Below are positions 50,675 to 64,000 of a DNA stretch of 64,000 nucleotides, piece after piece (position 1 is the first letter of the stretch; every line of letters starts with the position of its first letter). A program made the translations under genes and the position numbers. The stretch spans positions 42,232,638 through 42,296,637 of the forward strand of contig OY997589.1 of NCBI GenBank assembly GCA_963921825.1. Direction: 5' to 3'. The DNA comes from Erodium maritimum (Eukaryota > Streptophyta > Magnoliopsida > Geraniales > Geraniaceae). Below the pieces are notes generated by a model, which was given only the letters and a program-made list of their open reading frames with translations, ran no database searches and was not told where the DNA came from.

Positions 50675-51240
50675 CTCAAATGTGTAGTTTTTTGCAAGTT
50701 AAAAAGTTCGGTAACTTGCAGTGTATTTTTATGTAACATTCTGAATAATATTATGAAACAATAGGTTTGAATTGCTGTAACTCAATTATTGGTGTAGGTT
50801 TTTGTAAAGTTACAAAGTTCTGTAAGTTAAAATGTACTTATGTGTAACTTCTAGCATGAAATTATGGAACAACAGAGCCTGAATCATGTAACTGGACTGT
50901 TAGTGTAGTTTTTTGCAAGTTAAAAGGTTTTGTAACTTCCAATGTATTTTTGTCTAACTTTTTGTATAATATTCTGAAACAACATGTTTGAATTACTATA
51001 ACTCAAATATTGGTGTAGGTTTTTGTAAAGCTACAAAGTTTTGGAACTTACAGTGTATTTTTGAGTAACTTTCTGCATAATATTCTAAAACAACAGGTTT
51101 GAATTAATGTAACTCAATTATTGGTGTAAGTTTTTGTAAAGTTCCACATTCCTAAAACTTATGTGTAACTTCTAGCATAATATTCTAGAACAGGAAAGTT
51201 TGGATTATGTAACTTGGCTATTGTGTACAAAAATATGTAA
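50675..51240. repeat. Tandem array, about five units of 100-120 bp
   Basis: The phrase GTAACTCAATTATTGGTGTA or close variants, followed by GTTTTTGTAAAGTTACAAAG and later GTGTAACTTCTAGCATAATA, recurs near 50680, 50795, 50897, 50998 and 51108, with a partial copy near 51207. Units are diverged by substitutions and short indels. Confidence 0.82.
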
Positions 51241-51654
51241 CATTAATTTAAAATTCGTAACATCGATATAATTTTTTTTTGTAATATTCGACATAGATAT
51301 ATGTAATATCATACATAATAATCTGCAACATCGTATATGAAATCTGTGCAACAATCAAAATTTTGAATTAAAATTTTATTTTTTTCAAAAAAATGAATAC
51401 AAAAATATTGATAAAAAAATCAGATGTGGATAGTAAAATAATATGTAGTAAAAAAAGGGATATAGAATTTAGGTTTAGGATGATGGAGGCGTGGGGGAGG
51501 AGAGTGTTTCGGAGAGAAAGAAAGGAGTAAATTTAGGTTATTATTTTGTTACTTTACTTTACATTTGTTTTTTAATTTTATTTTAATTATGGTCTATAAA
51601 AAGCCACGAGGAGGCATTTTGGGCATTTTAGAAAAAATTAACAGAATATGGATG

Positions 51655-51775
51655 AAAAATTGGATGGAAGGGGTTAACCATTAAACGTGGAAACATACTA
51701 GTATGCATCAGTTAAAAAACATGAGGGTATGTATCAGATAATCGTGCTAAGTTACGGATATGTAATTGTAGTTTT
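51655..51775. repeat. Isolated Mutator-like terminus
   Basis: GGAAGGGGTTAACCATTAAACG, TATGCATCAGTTAA and GATATGTAATTGTAG follow the order of the right terminal repeat of the 4491-6100 element. The tandem array at 50675-51240 may be the interior of the same element, but no left end was found. Confidence 0.5.
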
Positions 51776-52899
51776 TCCAAAAATAAAACGAAAAATGAAG
51801 TTGTCGACTTTGGTGTTCTCATGCTTCAACATTTAAGTGTTAAAGAGAGCTTTGCATGCTTCAAGGGACATCAAAATTTCCACCTTCAACTACAACACAT
51901 TTAACGAGTTTGGCCATCAACATACAATCATATTACTTCTAAGATGTTGACCCTCGACTCGCTGCAACACCAAGACACCTGAAGCATTCACCACAATGAT
52001 CCATATTTGGTTGCAAATAGAGTTTATGGTCTAGTATCTTAACTGAACGTGAGCTGAAGATGGCTAAACACAAGGGACTAGATTTGGTCGTAATCCACTA
52101 CCGATTCTTCTTACTTTTCCCTACGCCGACCTAAATCTTGATAAATCCGAGTGACAAGTTTGTCGCCCTTAATCAATCTTTAATTATGATGGCACCTAAC
52201 CGGAAGAGAAGACACAAATGTGAAGGCTAAACACATTAAATTTTCTTTTTTAATTTTAAAACTATTTAAGAAAATTGCATGCATCTCTGTTATTTGTAAC
52301 TTGCATGATGTCACAATCACTAATTCAAAATAATATAACATTAACTTGTATCTCCATCCATTACAATTTTAGAATTTGAGTAAAATGTTGAAAATAAAAA
52401 TGACTTTTTTAAAATAAATATTTAAGGGACATCATATCAATTTTAGATTGTATTTGTACTTTTTCAAGAGGTATGATACGACCTCTTTCGTCATTTATAA
52501 TGAACGTCGGGATACATTGATACAAAATAAAAACGTACAACGGTGAATGGACAAAACATAAAGTTTAGGATGATAATTTGATATAAATTTGAAACAAAAG
52601 GTATACAATAATAATCTATAATATTCCTATATTTTAAAAAACATATTATATTCCTCCATTTTAAATATTGTTTTGTAAGATCAAAATTACTTGTTGCATT
52701 GTATCTACGCCCATTAATTACGTCGTCTTTATTTCGATTTGTGGAGGTTGTAGGTATTATAATTTAGCAAGTCTCGAGTCTGTAATACTATAATTGCTTT
52801 GTGTGTCCAACAATTTATTACATATATCTTCATGTTATATAATATATGGCAACTAGGGAATCATTTCAAAATATCACGATAAATTCAACGGAGAGCTCT
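51776..52899. other. No gene recognised
   Basis: AT-rich sequence; no coding, terminal or tandem structure seen. Confidence 0.5.
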
Positions 52900-53560
52900 A
52901 CTAGGCTTTTGGCGCCGTCCTTTTACGATCCTTCCGAGTGCATCCATCTACTGTCCTCCCAGCGTAATTCCGGTCCTTCCTCTCCATCGCTATGACGTTC
53001 TCTCTAACTCTCCGACTCCTTTGATTCTTCTCAATCTGGGATGGATGAGATCCTTTCTCAGAATGACGATTTACCTCGTCAATCTTCCCATGCAACTTCT
53101 CGATCTCCGACGAGTGCGAGTCCACACGCCCTACGAACTATATCGATCCCTCGCCGACCGAAAGCCTCGTCGCCTCTGCCCATGTTAGTGGATCCTCGAA
53201 TATCACGATCTCCTTCCTCAATTTCACTGATTTAGGCTACCCCCGAGCCTCACGATCGACGTAGATGAGACCTGGGATCAGGTGTTCTTCCTCCTCCGCC
53301 TCGCCCATTGGAGAAACCTGATATCCGCATCTTGGCTTGGAATTGCCAGAGCATGGGCACCCGATTGCATAAGCAACAACTGCGACACCTACTCCGGGAC
53401 CAACGTTCAACCATCGTGTTCCTCTCGGAGACCTTGCTTTCCATCCATAATTACGCGTTGTTGGAGCCACCGGCTCGTCCATCTCCCTAGCCTCCACCGA
53501 CGATCCCTCCTCGACCCTACTCTCGATTATGGATCAGGCTAATCGAGTGGGTATTTTTAT
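52900..53560 (+). pseudogene. LINE ORF2 start fragment (endonuclease N-terminus)
   Basis: A frame near 53308-53490 contains IRILAWNCQSMGTRLHKQQL followed by IVFLSET, the first strands of the exonuclease-endonuclease-phosphatase domain at the beginning of plant LINE ORF2. Upstream is Ser/Pro-rich sequence as found in the linker before it. The domain is cut off after about 45 residues and the reverse transcriptase is missing, so this is a fragment. Confidence 0.7.
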
Positions 53561-54347
53561 TTATTTTATCTGACTTCGTTTTTGCAGGGTCAAAAACTAG
53601 CGAGCAGGATTCAGGGGCTTCTCTTGGGAGGGAGCCATGATTCACGTATTTCCTCCCAATACAACTGATGCAGTCTAGATTCAGTTGTTTTTGGCCCTAG
53701 ATGCAGTGTTTAGGCACTACCGTAAGCAGGACTTCCAGTTTCGTTTTCCAACCCCCACCTTTCCTTCCTATCTATATGACGTCTCAATACCGCCTATGAC
53801 AATGATAATGTTAAAAGAACTACAAACAAATATGTTCTATGTCTGTTCTTTCTTAATGGTCAGGAAATTATTTTTCTATTGCACTTTTCAGTAAAAAAAA
53901 AGGGAATCATTTAAAAAAAAAATCTCACCCTTTACTTACCTAAAATACCCTTGTAACCTTGACTGAAAGTTATTTTTCTGTTCAGAAATTCATATTACGA
54001 AATAATAATTAAAAAAAGTCACAAAAACTCCACCTTCCCTGTCTATTCGTGCTATACGGAGAGAGATCATGAGGCCACTGGCTTTTTCAGAGACGAACTA
54101 CACAGAAGCTGATAACGCACCTTCAAGAGAGAATCAATTAGGGTTTCGAAGTCTGTGATCGTTTGTGAGGTAGAGGGCAAGTTTGGAGTGGGCTCTCGCA
54201 ATTAGGGTTTCGGGTAGATAATCAACTTTCTAGGGTTTTGTTATCTCAATCAGGACTCTTGATTTCCCGAGGTTGAGGTTTAGGGAGATATGGTATCAAA
54301 ATTGGGGTGAGGAGGGTTTAGATTTCTGGTGTCTCTGTCTGGCTTCA
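53561..54347 (+). promoter_or_regulatory. Upstream region and 5' leader of the HUB1-like gene
   Basis: Sequence between the LINE fragment and the HUB1 start codon. AGGGTTTCG-type motifs (54138, 54202) and TAGGGTTTTG (54231) are typical of leaders of plant housekeeping genes. No TATA box was assigned. Confidence 0.5.
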
Positions 54348-57300
54348 ATGGGGAGCACCGGTGACGCAGACCGTAAACGGCGTCATATTAGCTCTATATC
54401 GCCTACTGCTGCTGCTGGCGCGAAGAAGCAGCAGCCCTTCTTGCGACCTTCAGAGGATTCAAAGGTCTCATTTTTCAACCGTGAACTTAATTGTTTTTCA
54501 CCAATTTTGAATTTATTATTTACTTATCGGCATCATAATTTGTGTTGAACTTGGAGATTGTTGTTTTTATAGAAATTTAGGTGAAATTACTTCCGATACA
54601 TCCAGTTGATTTGTTGGTGTATATTTTGATTTGGCTTTTAAGTTGCAAGTGCTGGCATTTTTGTTTTGCATGTATCTTTTTTTGTTGAGTTGAATGGTTT
54701 TGATGCTGTGAATCGTTGGTAGGTGGTATGAAACTGTTCTTGTGACATAAAGGTGAGATTTTGATTGTGGGATAATTTGATTGCATGTACCTTTTTTTTG
54801 GCATTGTGAGTTTGTTTTAAAGTGGGATGTTTTTTTGTTGTTTTAAGCTTTAGGCAGAAATATCCATTAAACAAATTCATTTTTTTCCGTGGCTTAGTTT
54901 TATGGCAGATTCTCAATTTAAGAATTAGCATTGTCGCTTTGCATGGGATTTTTTGGTTTAGCTGAGTCATATGATGGCGTAATGGCGTGCATGGAATCTT
55001 GACATTGGTAAATTCCAGCCAACCATTTCTCCAGACTCCCACAGTCTATTCATCATGCAACACTTTCCGTCTTCTAGAGAACCCACTCAGAATCACTAAC
55101 TTGGTATTCCCATATACCTACATTTGCAACCACAAACTCACCAAAGTTGGCTAAAAGTCAAATGTTTCATCACCAATGAACTACTAGAGCATGATATCTG
55201 GTAAAACACAATGTTATGTGGGCTAGATTTAGGAATAAGGGAAAGTTGATGCATCTGTTAAGTGATGTATCTCAAGATTTCAGATCTAGTCATTCAGGTG
55301 ACCATCCTCTTAAATCCTTTGCTTATCAAGATGGAGGTTTTGGCATTTAGTTTTTGGTAATATGCTTTATCTTCAATTAGATTATAAATAACCCCCTCCT
55401 GGAAACTGTATCTACTTCTGAAGTGAGTATATTGTATTTTGTAGTTCAATTTAGGTACTTGTTCATCTTCTGTTTTAACTATTTTTTTTCTGTGTGATGT
55501 AGTATTTTTTTTTTTGTAAATAAATTTCAACTTTGTTAGTTTGGATTGGATCGCAGTTAACATTTATTTCTGACTTGAGAATAGCACTGCATTGTTCCAA
55601 AGAACTAATATTTGTATTAGGTTGCCGAGATTAGTAGCTTATTAATCTTTTTTTTTGTGATGTAGCTTAGTACTACTGTGCTTCAATTTCAAAATCTAAA
55701 GCTTATCCAGAAATTAGAAGCTCAGAAGGTCGAGTATTTCGCACTTGAGAATAAGTTCTCTCTACTGAAGGAGAAACAAAAACCTTACAATGCCACATTA
55801 ACAGCAGTCAATAAGTCTTGGGAAGAGGTGATATCCTGATATTTTACTTTTCTGTGTATTTTTCTTCAGAATAATCCCTTTTCTCTATCCATTTTTTGTT
55901 GTTTGACATTTTCTTTATTGTTTCATGTAGCTGGTTAGTGGTCTGGAATCTCATTCTATTCAAACTAAGGAGACAAGCAAGGGGCCATATTGTAAACAAT
56001 TAACTTGTCCGGAGGGTGAGTCTTTCGTGTTTCTTTTTCCATCGCACTCCCTTATATGAACGTCTTATAGAGATTATGGGTGCCTTGAACCACAATGAAG
56101 AGGATGTTAGAAATAAGATTAGCTTGGGGTGCTTGAAGGAAAGGTTCAGGGTTCTCTGTGGCAAGGGAATTCCTCTAAAGTAAAAAAGAAAGGTACATAA
56201 TAGCTAAATGATCAATTATGTTGTTTAGCAAATTATGCGGAGCTCCGGAATGATGCAAATCCTTAAGATGAGGGTAATGGATATGAAAATGCATAGGTGG
56301 ATTTTTGTTGATACTAGAAAATAGTGAGAATAGGAATGTGATTGTTTGAGCAGAAGTTTAGATGGCCTCAGTTGAGGAGAATATGGGAGAATAATTTTAA
56401 GAGCAGTGTAGGGAGGGTAGTGCCCCCACAAGGAAAGGTGATGCAGTTCAATCAGGAGAAATAAAATGGGGCATACCTAAGTTATGCTAGAAAGAAGTAA
56501 TAAGAAAGGCATGATGACTTTGAGCATAACAGGTGACTTCGTATTATAAAAGTTGGAGTGGAGGAGGGAAATATGATCTGAGGAGCTCAAGAAATTCTCC
56601 TCAACATTGTTGGGAAATGGCTTGGTCATTCTTGTGTGACCTTCATCTTGTCTCTTGATTACATTCATGTTTTGCTATCTAGAAATTTTAAAAAATTATT
56701 TTATTGTGAAACATAGCCTTCCTCGCTCCTTGCTCATATTATCTTTATAGGTAATAGGATGTGCTTTTTATATGTATTGCTTAACAATATTAGTTTATGA
56801 AAGTTTATGAGATATCTTATGTTTTCAAAGGCTGAATAACTGTGCAAAACAAATACTTCATAAGTGTACTTCCAGTGTTAAGTTCTGTCTTTTGTTTGTC
56901 ACAAAGGTTAATAAGGTAGAAGTTCTGTTTGAAATTAATTCATTGGTTCATGACTCCTATGTTTTGTCATGTGGTTTTTAATGTAATTACTTCTGTGCTC
57001 TACCCTAATACAGACCTATACGGGAAATAAATGTTCTAATCAGGCCGATTTGATTCATTGGTCAGATGGGGCTCCGTCTCCTCAGGAGGATGCTTTTCTT
57101 AGCCGCCTTGTAGTAACAGGTGCAACCGAGAGCTCCTCCACACAGGAGGGTTCCATTGAGATGGGAGAAGATATGGAAACTGCATCTAAAAATACTAAAA
57201 GTATCATACATAATATTCTGGGTGCCAGCAATAATCTTTGGTGTCTGAAGGATGAATTCCTTTCTGTAGTGTTGAAAGAGCTTCCAGATGAGGGTAAGAT

Positions 57301-60300
57301 TTAATTTAACACTTACCAACTCTTTTCATTAAGAGTACCCTGTATTTATTTGTGCTTTTTCTGCTAGGTTCTTGCCCAAGAAGAATGTCCAATGATTTAA
57401 GGAAAGAAGTCAAGAATCTGAGATTGACAGTAAATGATCTTCATTTGAAACACAGACAAATAACAAAAGAACTTTGGAGCCATCAGAACATTGATGCAAA
57501 GGATAAAGCTGAACTTACACGTTTGAGGGGTAATTTTCTGACTTTGCGTGTTTTCAAGGCTCCTGTGTTTGAATGCAAAGTTAGGCTGTACTTGATTTTG
57601 CGTGTATTAAAGGCTCCTTTGCTACTTTCTTCCAGCTCCTGCACTGATTCCCTTGTTGCTTATGGGTATAGGGTATACATCTCCATTTTTATTTATTACT
57701 ATACATGTGTAAGGGGGCAGGTCTGCAGGAAATGACACAACCACGACAGAATTGTGCCTCTGCAGGAGGATTATGCAGGAATTCCTAACCTCATCTGGGT
57801 GAATCCTTTTAGGGGTTGTTCAATGGCGATCTTTGCAGTGCCTAAATCTATATAATCAAAAATGGTCTTGATGTTTCTGATGTAGAAAATTTCCAAATTA
57901 ACCGAATGAGATAGCCAAACCCTGCATCTGTTCTAGCAACAATTCTTTCCTTATATCTATGTATACATATATTTTTTTTGTTTAGTTCCTTCCTTAAATT
58001 CCTCATGGTTATTTGCATGAACATTCTGTAGGTTGGAATGACTTTATGTTTCAATAGGAAAATTGCAATGTTCATGACAGATGTCAAAGGATCCATGACT
58101 TCTTATGTTTTACTTAATTGATTATGAATTGGAGTCACTGTATCAGGAAAAGAAAATGCGTCGGTAGCTACTGGGTTCAACACGTTAAGTTCCACTCATA
58201 TAAACTATCCACTTTCAAATGTTGATTCCCTGATATCTGTTTCTTTCTAAGTGCGAAGTACATGTAAGATTATAGATAGTGAGCATGAGAAGCCTTCCAG
58301 ATATCCTACAGGTTACGGTCTGGTGATAGCCTAGGCATTTCCCAAACAAAAATAGGCTGGCTACATAAATCTTTTTGAGATTTCTGTAGGATTCACATAG
58401 CCAACCACAAAATTTGTTTCGAAAATGACTTGATTGTTGTTATCACTTTTTTTTTGAAAATTGATTATTTTTGGGCCCTGAGCCACTGGATTCATCATTC
58501 ATACAATTCTGATCTATGCGAAACCTGGTTTTAAAAGGATGTTAGCTGTTGATATTACATATAGTTATCGAGTCCTAGGTATCTCAAAGAAGCTGAATTT
58601 GACATATTTTTCACATACATCCCACCCATGCTTTATACTGTTTGTAGTTTTTCTGGCTGTGTTTCTTTCTCTAATATAGGCTATTCTGTAGTGTCCTTCA
58701 CTATTCATCCTGAAGCCTGTCCCTGTATTTTAGAATTATTTTAAAAATAAACATCTAGTCTCAATTTTAATAGGCATCTATTTACACAGACTTCTTATCA
58801 GATTAAGTTTCTAAATGAGAATAGATGATATGCATATTTGATTGGATTATTCGGCTTGTTTTGTGAAGGGGAGTTGGAGAGCACGATTGCTGAACTGGAA
58901 GAAAGTAATTGTGAACTGTCAGTTCTGAAAGCTGAGAAAGATGCTGTAAAAGGGGCAATATTTCCTGTCCTGAACTTGGGCAGTAAGCATATTGCCAGTG
59001 ATAGGGTCAGAGAAAAAAGGAAAGACGTGCAAGATATGGAGTCTACTAGTAGAGAGTTGACGGTGATTTGTTAGCAATTTCATTGTCTTTTATTATTTAC
59101 TTGTATGGTTTCATTCTGAAAGGTCCTTTGACTAAGCATGTAAATGGTTTGAGCTTGACAGGACCAAGCCTTGTCTCGACTTCTGGAGCTAAAAGGTCTT
59201 CATGAAGAAAGAATAAAAATATTACTGCAGCTATCTACTTTATTGGTTAGTTTTTTCTATGCATTCTTCTAATAGGAAAGGGAAAAACAGAAGACTGTTG
59301 CATCTATTATAGAGTTTTCTTACTTAGTTCTGGGGGACATCTATTTACAGAACATGTTGAAGAATGTGAAGTGTATTTCCTCTTCCCAAGCCTACCTTTT
59401 GGTGAAAGATCAACTAGACAAATCAAAATCAGATGTTATCCAATTTCAGGCTTTATTGGAGAAACTACAGGTTGTAACTGGTCGGTAGTTTGATTAAATG
59501 CATTTCCCTCTCATTTTTATTCAAAAAAATAGTCTAATGCTGACAAATCATAATATTTTAATTGTAGGTGGAGAAAGATAACCTTGCCTGGAAGGAAACG
59601 GAAGTGAATATTAAAAATGATTTAGCTGATATTTATCGTAGATCCTCTGAAGTTGCTGATTCTAGAAGAGCTGATCTAGAAATACAGATGCAGAAACAAG
59701 TCAATGAGAAGAATATGATTAAAACTAAGTTAGAAGTGGAAACGAGAGAACCAGGTAAGAAGACATTTGGTGCTGCTTTTCATTTGAGGTGTGCTGCCTT
59801 TGTCTTTAACTTTATTCATCTCTGTTGATGGGGAACATATTTCAGGAAGAAAAGAAATAATTGCAGATTTTAAAAGCTTAGTCTCGTCATTTCCGGAGAA
59901 AATGGGCATCATGCAGAGTCAATTAAGTAAATACAAGGAAGCTGCTTCTGATATTCATGCTTTGCGAGCAGATGTGCAGTCTCTTTCTAAGGCTCTTGAT
60001 GGCATGGTGTGTCCCCTTCTTTTGCATAATTGTATTTCTCCCGTGCCTTCGAAATTATAAATTGTCTTTTGTTGTCATACAGGTGAAAGGGTGCGAAGCT
60101 TTATCTGCCAGATCAGCAGACCAAATTGCTGAGATACAAACACTGCAAGCTGTGGTATGACTGTTTTCATTGATAATTTAAACGCATGACAATTAGCATA
60201 GGGAGTTTGTTGTTTGATTTAAGTGTTTTGCAATTCTCAGCATCTTTTTAAAATATTATATTACTCAATATTGTCACATGTTTGTAGAAGTCCTTGTTTA

Positions 60301-63300
60301 CTGGCCAAATTTGTTTCAAGCTTTTATTGATGTCTGGGCTGGGTGTAAAATCTATAGTGCTATCTTGATATATGTGATAGCTGATAACAAATTCATTATC
60401 AATTTTATTGATTGTCCAGATTTTAAGTAAACTGTCCCATCGGACTTTTGAAGCTTATGTTGATTTCTGTGTTGGGTGTATGGCCTGTGTATTCAACATT
60501 CTTAAATAAAATTTTGTAGTGATATTATAATTTCTGGAGTGTCTGATGACAAATGCTACATCAGCTTTGGTGATTATCTGGTTCAGTGTGAAGAAAAAAG
60601 AACCTCGGATATTATAAAGTTTATCGAAAGTTAACTTTGCTGATGTCAATATTTTTTTTGCTGGATATAGACATTTTCTTATATTTTGAAAGCCAGGCTT
60701 GTGTGTGTGTATTCCCTGACTCCCTAAATGAGTGCCCCATATCACTTTTGGTAGGGTAACTATGCTTGTGTTGCCAATAATAGCTCATGTAGAGTTAATA
60801 ATCACTCTTGCAATGAAGGTCACTGCTAATTTATCCTCAAAACAGTCAGGGAGTTTTGTGCTTGCGAATTTTCAATTATCTGATTCTTGAGTTGATGCTC
60901 TTTTTGATATGATTTCCCTCATATGAGGTGTTGATCCACACAACAATGCATGAACCACTTGATCGAAGCATTGGATATCCCATATATAGGTTATGAGGCT
61001 TATTTTAATAATTCAAATTCATTTGGGACATGTAATTTAGCAAACTTTGTAGGTTGAGCAAGTAACCCTTGTTCTGCTGCAGGTCCAAGGTTTAAAGGAA
61101 AGTGGTCTAGAGCTGAAATTGATTTTGGATATGTACAGACATGAATCAACTGATTCAAGGTGAGATACATATTTTTGGAAATAAGTTTGTACTTTGTATC
61201 CAACTAGACTGCTTATCTAATTTTAAGCAGTATGCTGTGCACACGTGGATTATAGCTAATGTTATTCATGTAGTTCACACTAGATGATTCCATGATTGTC
61301 ATGTCTTCAAAGGATAGTTTTTATCTTCTGTTCTGTGATGTTCTAATGAGCAGTTTGCATTTACTAATGCATCATTGCCTATTTGATTTCAACCCATTAT
61401 AGTGTTTCCTCTAATTGTTTGAAATACATGCTCTCTTCCTAGACCTATTACCATAAATATCTTCAAGAAGCCATTCACTGGACTGCAGGAATATTTTAGA
61501 AGCAAGAGATTTGGAATACAAAGCATGGGCCCATGTTCAAGGATTGAAATCCTCTCTTGATGAACACAGCCTGGAATTACGGGTTAAGACAGCAAATGAA
61601 GCTGAAGCCATATCCCAGCAACGGCTAGCTGCTGCAGAAGCTGAGATCGCTGATTTGAGACAGAAATCAGAAGCTTCTAAAAGGTTACATTTATTTGGAT
61701 TATGTTTCTAGGAAATTTATGTACTTTTCTTGTAAAGGTCTCTAATATGTTTCATTCAGCTATCAATTTACAGTGTGTACTTCTGAAGTATGTTTGTTTT
61801 ATACACGGACATATACACAGTGTAAAAATATGATCACTTATATGCATCTCCCATTGTTATTCCAATATCTGTCACTCTTATTTCCTCCTTGTGAAAAGAC
61901 ATGCATTACTCTCAATGTGTAGTGCTATATGTGTGGGGCCATACTTTTCTTATAGCTGCATTAAGTGCATCTGGGTGTATGCAAGATGCTCATGAATTGC
62001 CTAATTGGGTTTGTAGAAGTTGGGTTTATTTTTCGTTCCCTGTAAAGTACACGATCATCTAATATTGGTTGAATTGATATGATCTTTAGGTGTTTTTGTA
62101 TTATGTTCTAAGTCTTGATGGGAACATTTTATAGATAATACATAGACCTCCAAACTCTATAATAGTTTTAGTAATTTATTTATAAACGTTCTGTACCAGA
62201 AAATACCTCTTTGTTCTTCTTCTTCTTCTTTCAAACCTAACACCATCAATAAGAATGGAAAAAGGAATAGGACACCAGCTGTTTCATGTGTCTGGGTAAT
62301 GAAATGGGATTATGCATTCCTAATCTTTCCAACCAAATGTGACATCAACTGTTTTATTACACGTAGGCTTTATTTTTAATGATGCCATGTTTTTGCAGTC
62401 ACCTCATCTGCACAAGACTTTGGTTTATACAATATGACACTTGTTTTTTGATATACATTCCCTTATCAACTTGCATGCTTCTCCTGAGATGGCACACCTC
62501 TTGGCAGCACCTTTTCTCCCCAGGACATGTCTTTGTTAATCTTCATTACTTTTTTCCTTCCGTTTTAAATGATTTATGTTGAAATTCTATTTAACAAATA
62601 CTTTATCCTATGGTAACTGGATAAGTTTTCAAGCGCCTAGGACTTCTATTGTTTCTTCTATTTTTACCTTTATTACTTTTTTTTACTTTGTTAACTTATC
62701 TCTATTCTTTTTTTTTTTGAATTTGTTAATCTTTATATCTTTCAAGCTTGTGTTGATTACTTTTCCAGGTTGCAATATATATAATTTTCAGTTATAATTA
62801 GACCAACAGATTGAATGCAAATACTGTTAGGACAAATTTTGATTTTTAAGTTATACTATGTAAACTGTCTTTATATTTGTGTCCATTCAATTTCTGTTTT
62901 TCTTTTATGCATGACAAGTATAGATGTATTTTTACTTCACTTTTTACTTTGATTTCTGAGTATGTCTCACCATTGATAGTATGGCTACATGAAAACTTTC
63001 CACTAAAGTAAATATAGTTTGCAAGTATACATTATATTGATTTGGTGAAGATCAGTCTTCAATGTTTTTGTGGGCTTTTATTGCAGGGGGGTTTCTAGGT
63101 TCTCTGATGTCCTGAAATCCAAAAATGAAGAAAATGAGGACTACTTATCTGAGATAGAGGTTAGTTTATTGCTATATCTATTGTTTGACTCGGCTTCCTT
63201 TCTGCAGTGCTGCAATTTGTCTGAAATTGTAGATCTTGGCATTTTTGTTCTCTGTTTTTTCATCCAGACGATTGGTCAGGCATACGATGATATGCAAACT

Positions 63301-64000
63301 CAAAACCAGCTTCTATTGCAGCAAATCACAGAGCGAGATGATTATAATATAAAGGTGAGTAGCATTGTGGCTCTGGGGGGTTCGGTCATTTCCTTCTGGT
63401 CCTTAATGCTTAACAGTTAAAAGATCCAGATTGTGAATCAGCTTCATTTTTTGAAGTATTTCTATAATTTTATTGATTCATACTTTTAAGAATTAATAGT
63501 GTTACCTGGTTTTTAGTGAAGCTAAGTATTGCCTGCTCTGTTTGCTTCTGTATTATCTATACCCACAACTGTGGCTGAACAGTCTGATTTTAAGGTTCAG
63601 TGAGATCTAATATCCTATTACGGGTAATTAGTGTCCCTTTGGTTGAGTTCCCATCTTTTTCTTTCTAGAACACCAAATTAAACTATTTGATTATTGTTTG
63701 TTGCCTCTTTAACATTGTATACCATTCTCTGTTTTTTGGGTAATGTTAAGTTTTGGACATTTTTTTGGTAATGTGAAGTCTTGGATTTTTTTAAAAAGCG
63801 AAAGGATTTCGGAAGGAGATCCTATTTCGCCGTACATTTTGGGCAATGGTCTTCATTTTTGCTGGTGCCATTATTTATGACATAGAACGTATATCTTGAG
63901 TTTTTTTATGGAGGAAAATGAGCCCATAGTAAGAAGGGTGTTGGTCTGCTTGGAGAAGAGATGTAGGGTTTGGGTGTACGATACATCCAAGAATGGAATG
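54348..64000 (+). CDS. HUB1: HUB1/BRE1A-like E3 ubiquitin ligase for histone H2B (5' part; runs off the window)
   Basis: Nuclear RING E3 that in plants monoubiquitinates histone H2B with a RAD6-type E2, usually as a HUB1/HUB2 pair. Fifteen phase-consistent exons: 54348-54464, 55666-55827, 55931-56015, 57066-57293, 57368-57529, 58869-59062, 59162-59245, 59351-59470, 59568-59754, 59846-60006, 60083-60154, 61083-61159, 61489-61683, 63087-63159 and 63268-63354. They give 668 residues. The start MGSTGDADRKRRHISSISP matches the HUB1 N-terminus (nuclear-type basic patch). The rest is almost all coiled coil, including VLQFQNLKL, KCISSSQAYLLVKDQL, VNIKNDLADI, RKEIIADFKSLVSSFPEKM, AWAHVQGLKSSLDEHSLELR and TIGQAYDDMQTQNQLL. 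The remaining coiled coil and the RING lie beyond the window. Introns are AT-rich, up to 1.4 kb. HUB1 rather than HUB2 is judged from the N-terminus. Confidence 0.95.

Overview
This is a eudicot-like plant nuclear window: AT-rich, intron-dense and heavily loaded with transposable elements. I can support three host genes. (1) A group D (TDY) MAP kinase of the MPK16 type lies on the minus strand at 6488-11409. Ten coding exons join in frame to a 512-residue protein. (2) A dienelactone-hydrolase family protein lies on the minus strand at 34177-38251. Seven coding exons join in frame to 239 residues, with the Cys-Asp-His triad in place. (3) The 5' part of a HUB1/BRE1A-like histone H2B E3 ubiquitin ligase lies on the plus strand from 54348 to beyond the window end. 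Fifteen exons and 668 residues are visible; the C-terminal RING is outside the window. The three genes look like unrelated single-copy genes with no operon-like relationship.

Everything else is mostly mobile-element sequence. From the left: a decayed Ty1/copia pol and its 3' LTR (1-2843); a GC-rich unassigned stretch; a foldback Mutator-like element with a second Mutator-like element inserted into one arm (4142-6110); the MAP kinase gene; and a 3.3 kb Mutator-like element (12270-15569) whose interior is a satellite-like array of about 288-bp units. Next come a PIF/Harbinger-like ORF1 remnant (15614-17097), a small retroposon with target-site duplications (17164-17995), and a three-level nest at 20.3-25.6 kb. 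In that nest a Harbinger ORF1 remnant is interrupted by a LINE (14-bp duplication), which is interrupted by a gypsy-type solo LTR (duplication ATATG). A second gypsy-type solo LTR (duplication ATTGT) follows at 25718-28407.

From 29 to 42 kb several putative minus-strand LINE-derived segments and several MITEs surround and invade the hydrolase gene. From 43 to 47.7 kb a broken L1-type LINE is interrupted by a copia solo LTR (duplication ACTCT). That LTR is the inverted relative of the LTR at the left edge. The interval 47.9-53.6 kb holds Mutator-like termini, a 245-bp tandem duplication, a roughly 108-bp tandem array and a LINE endonuclease fragment. The HUB1-like gene follows.

I did not find evidence of a new multi-gene system. 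The most unusual structures are the Mutator-like element carrying a higher-order satellite array, and the set of three solo LTRs that each retain perfect 5-bp duplications. All calls come from reading the sequence; no database search was run.
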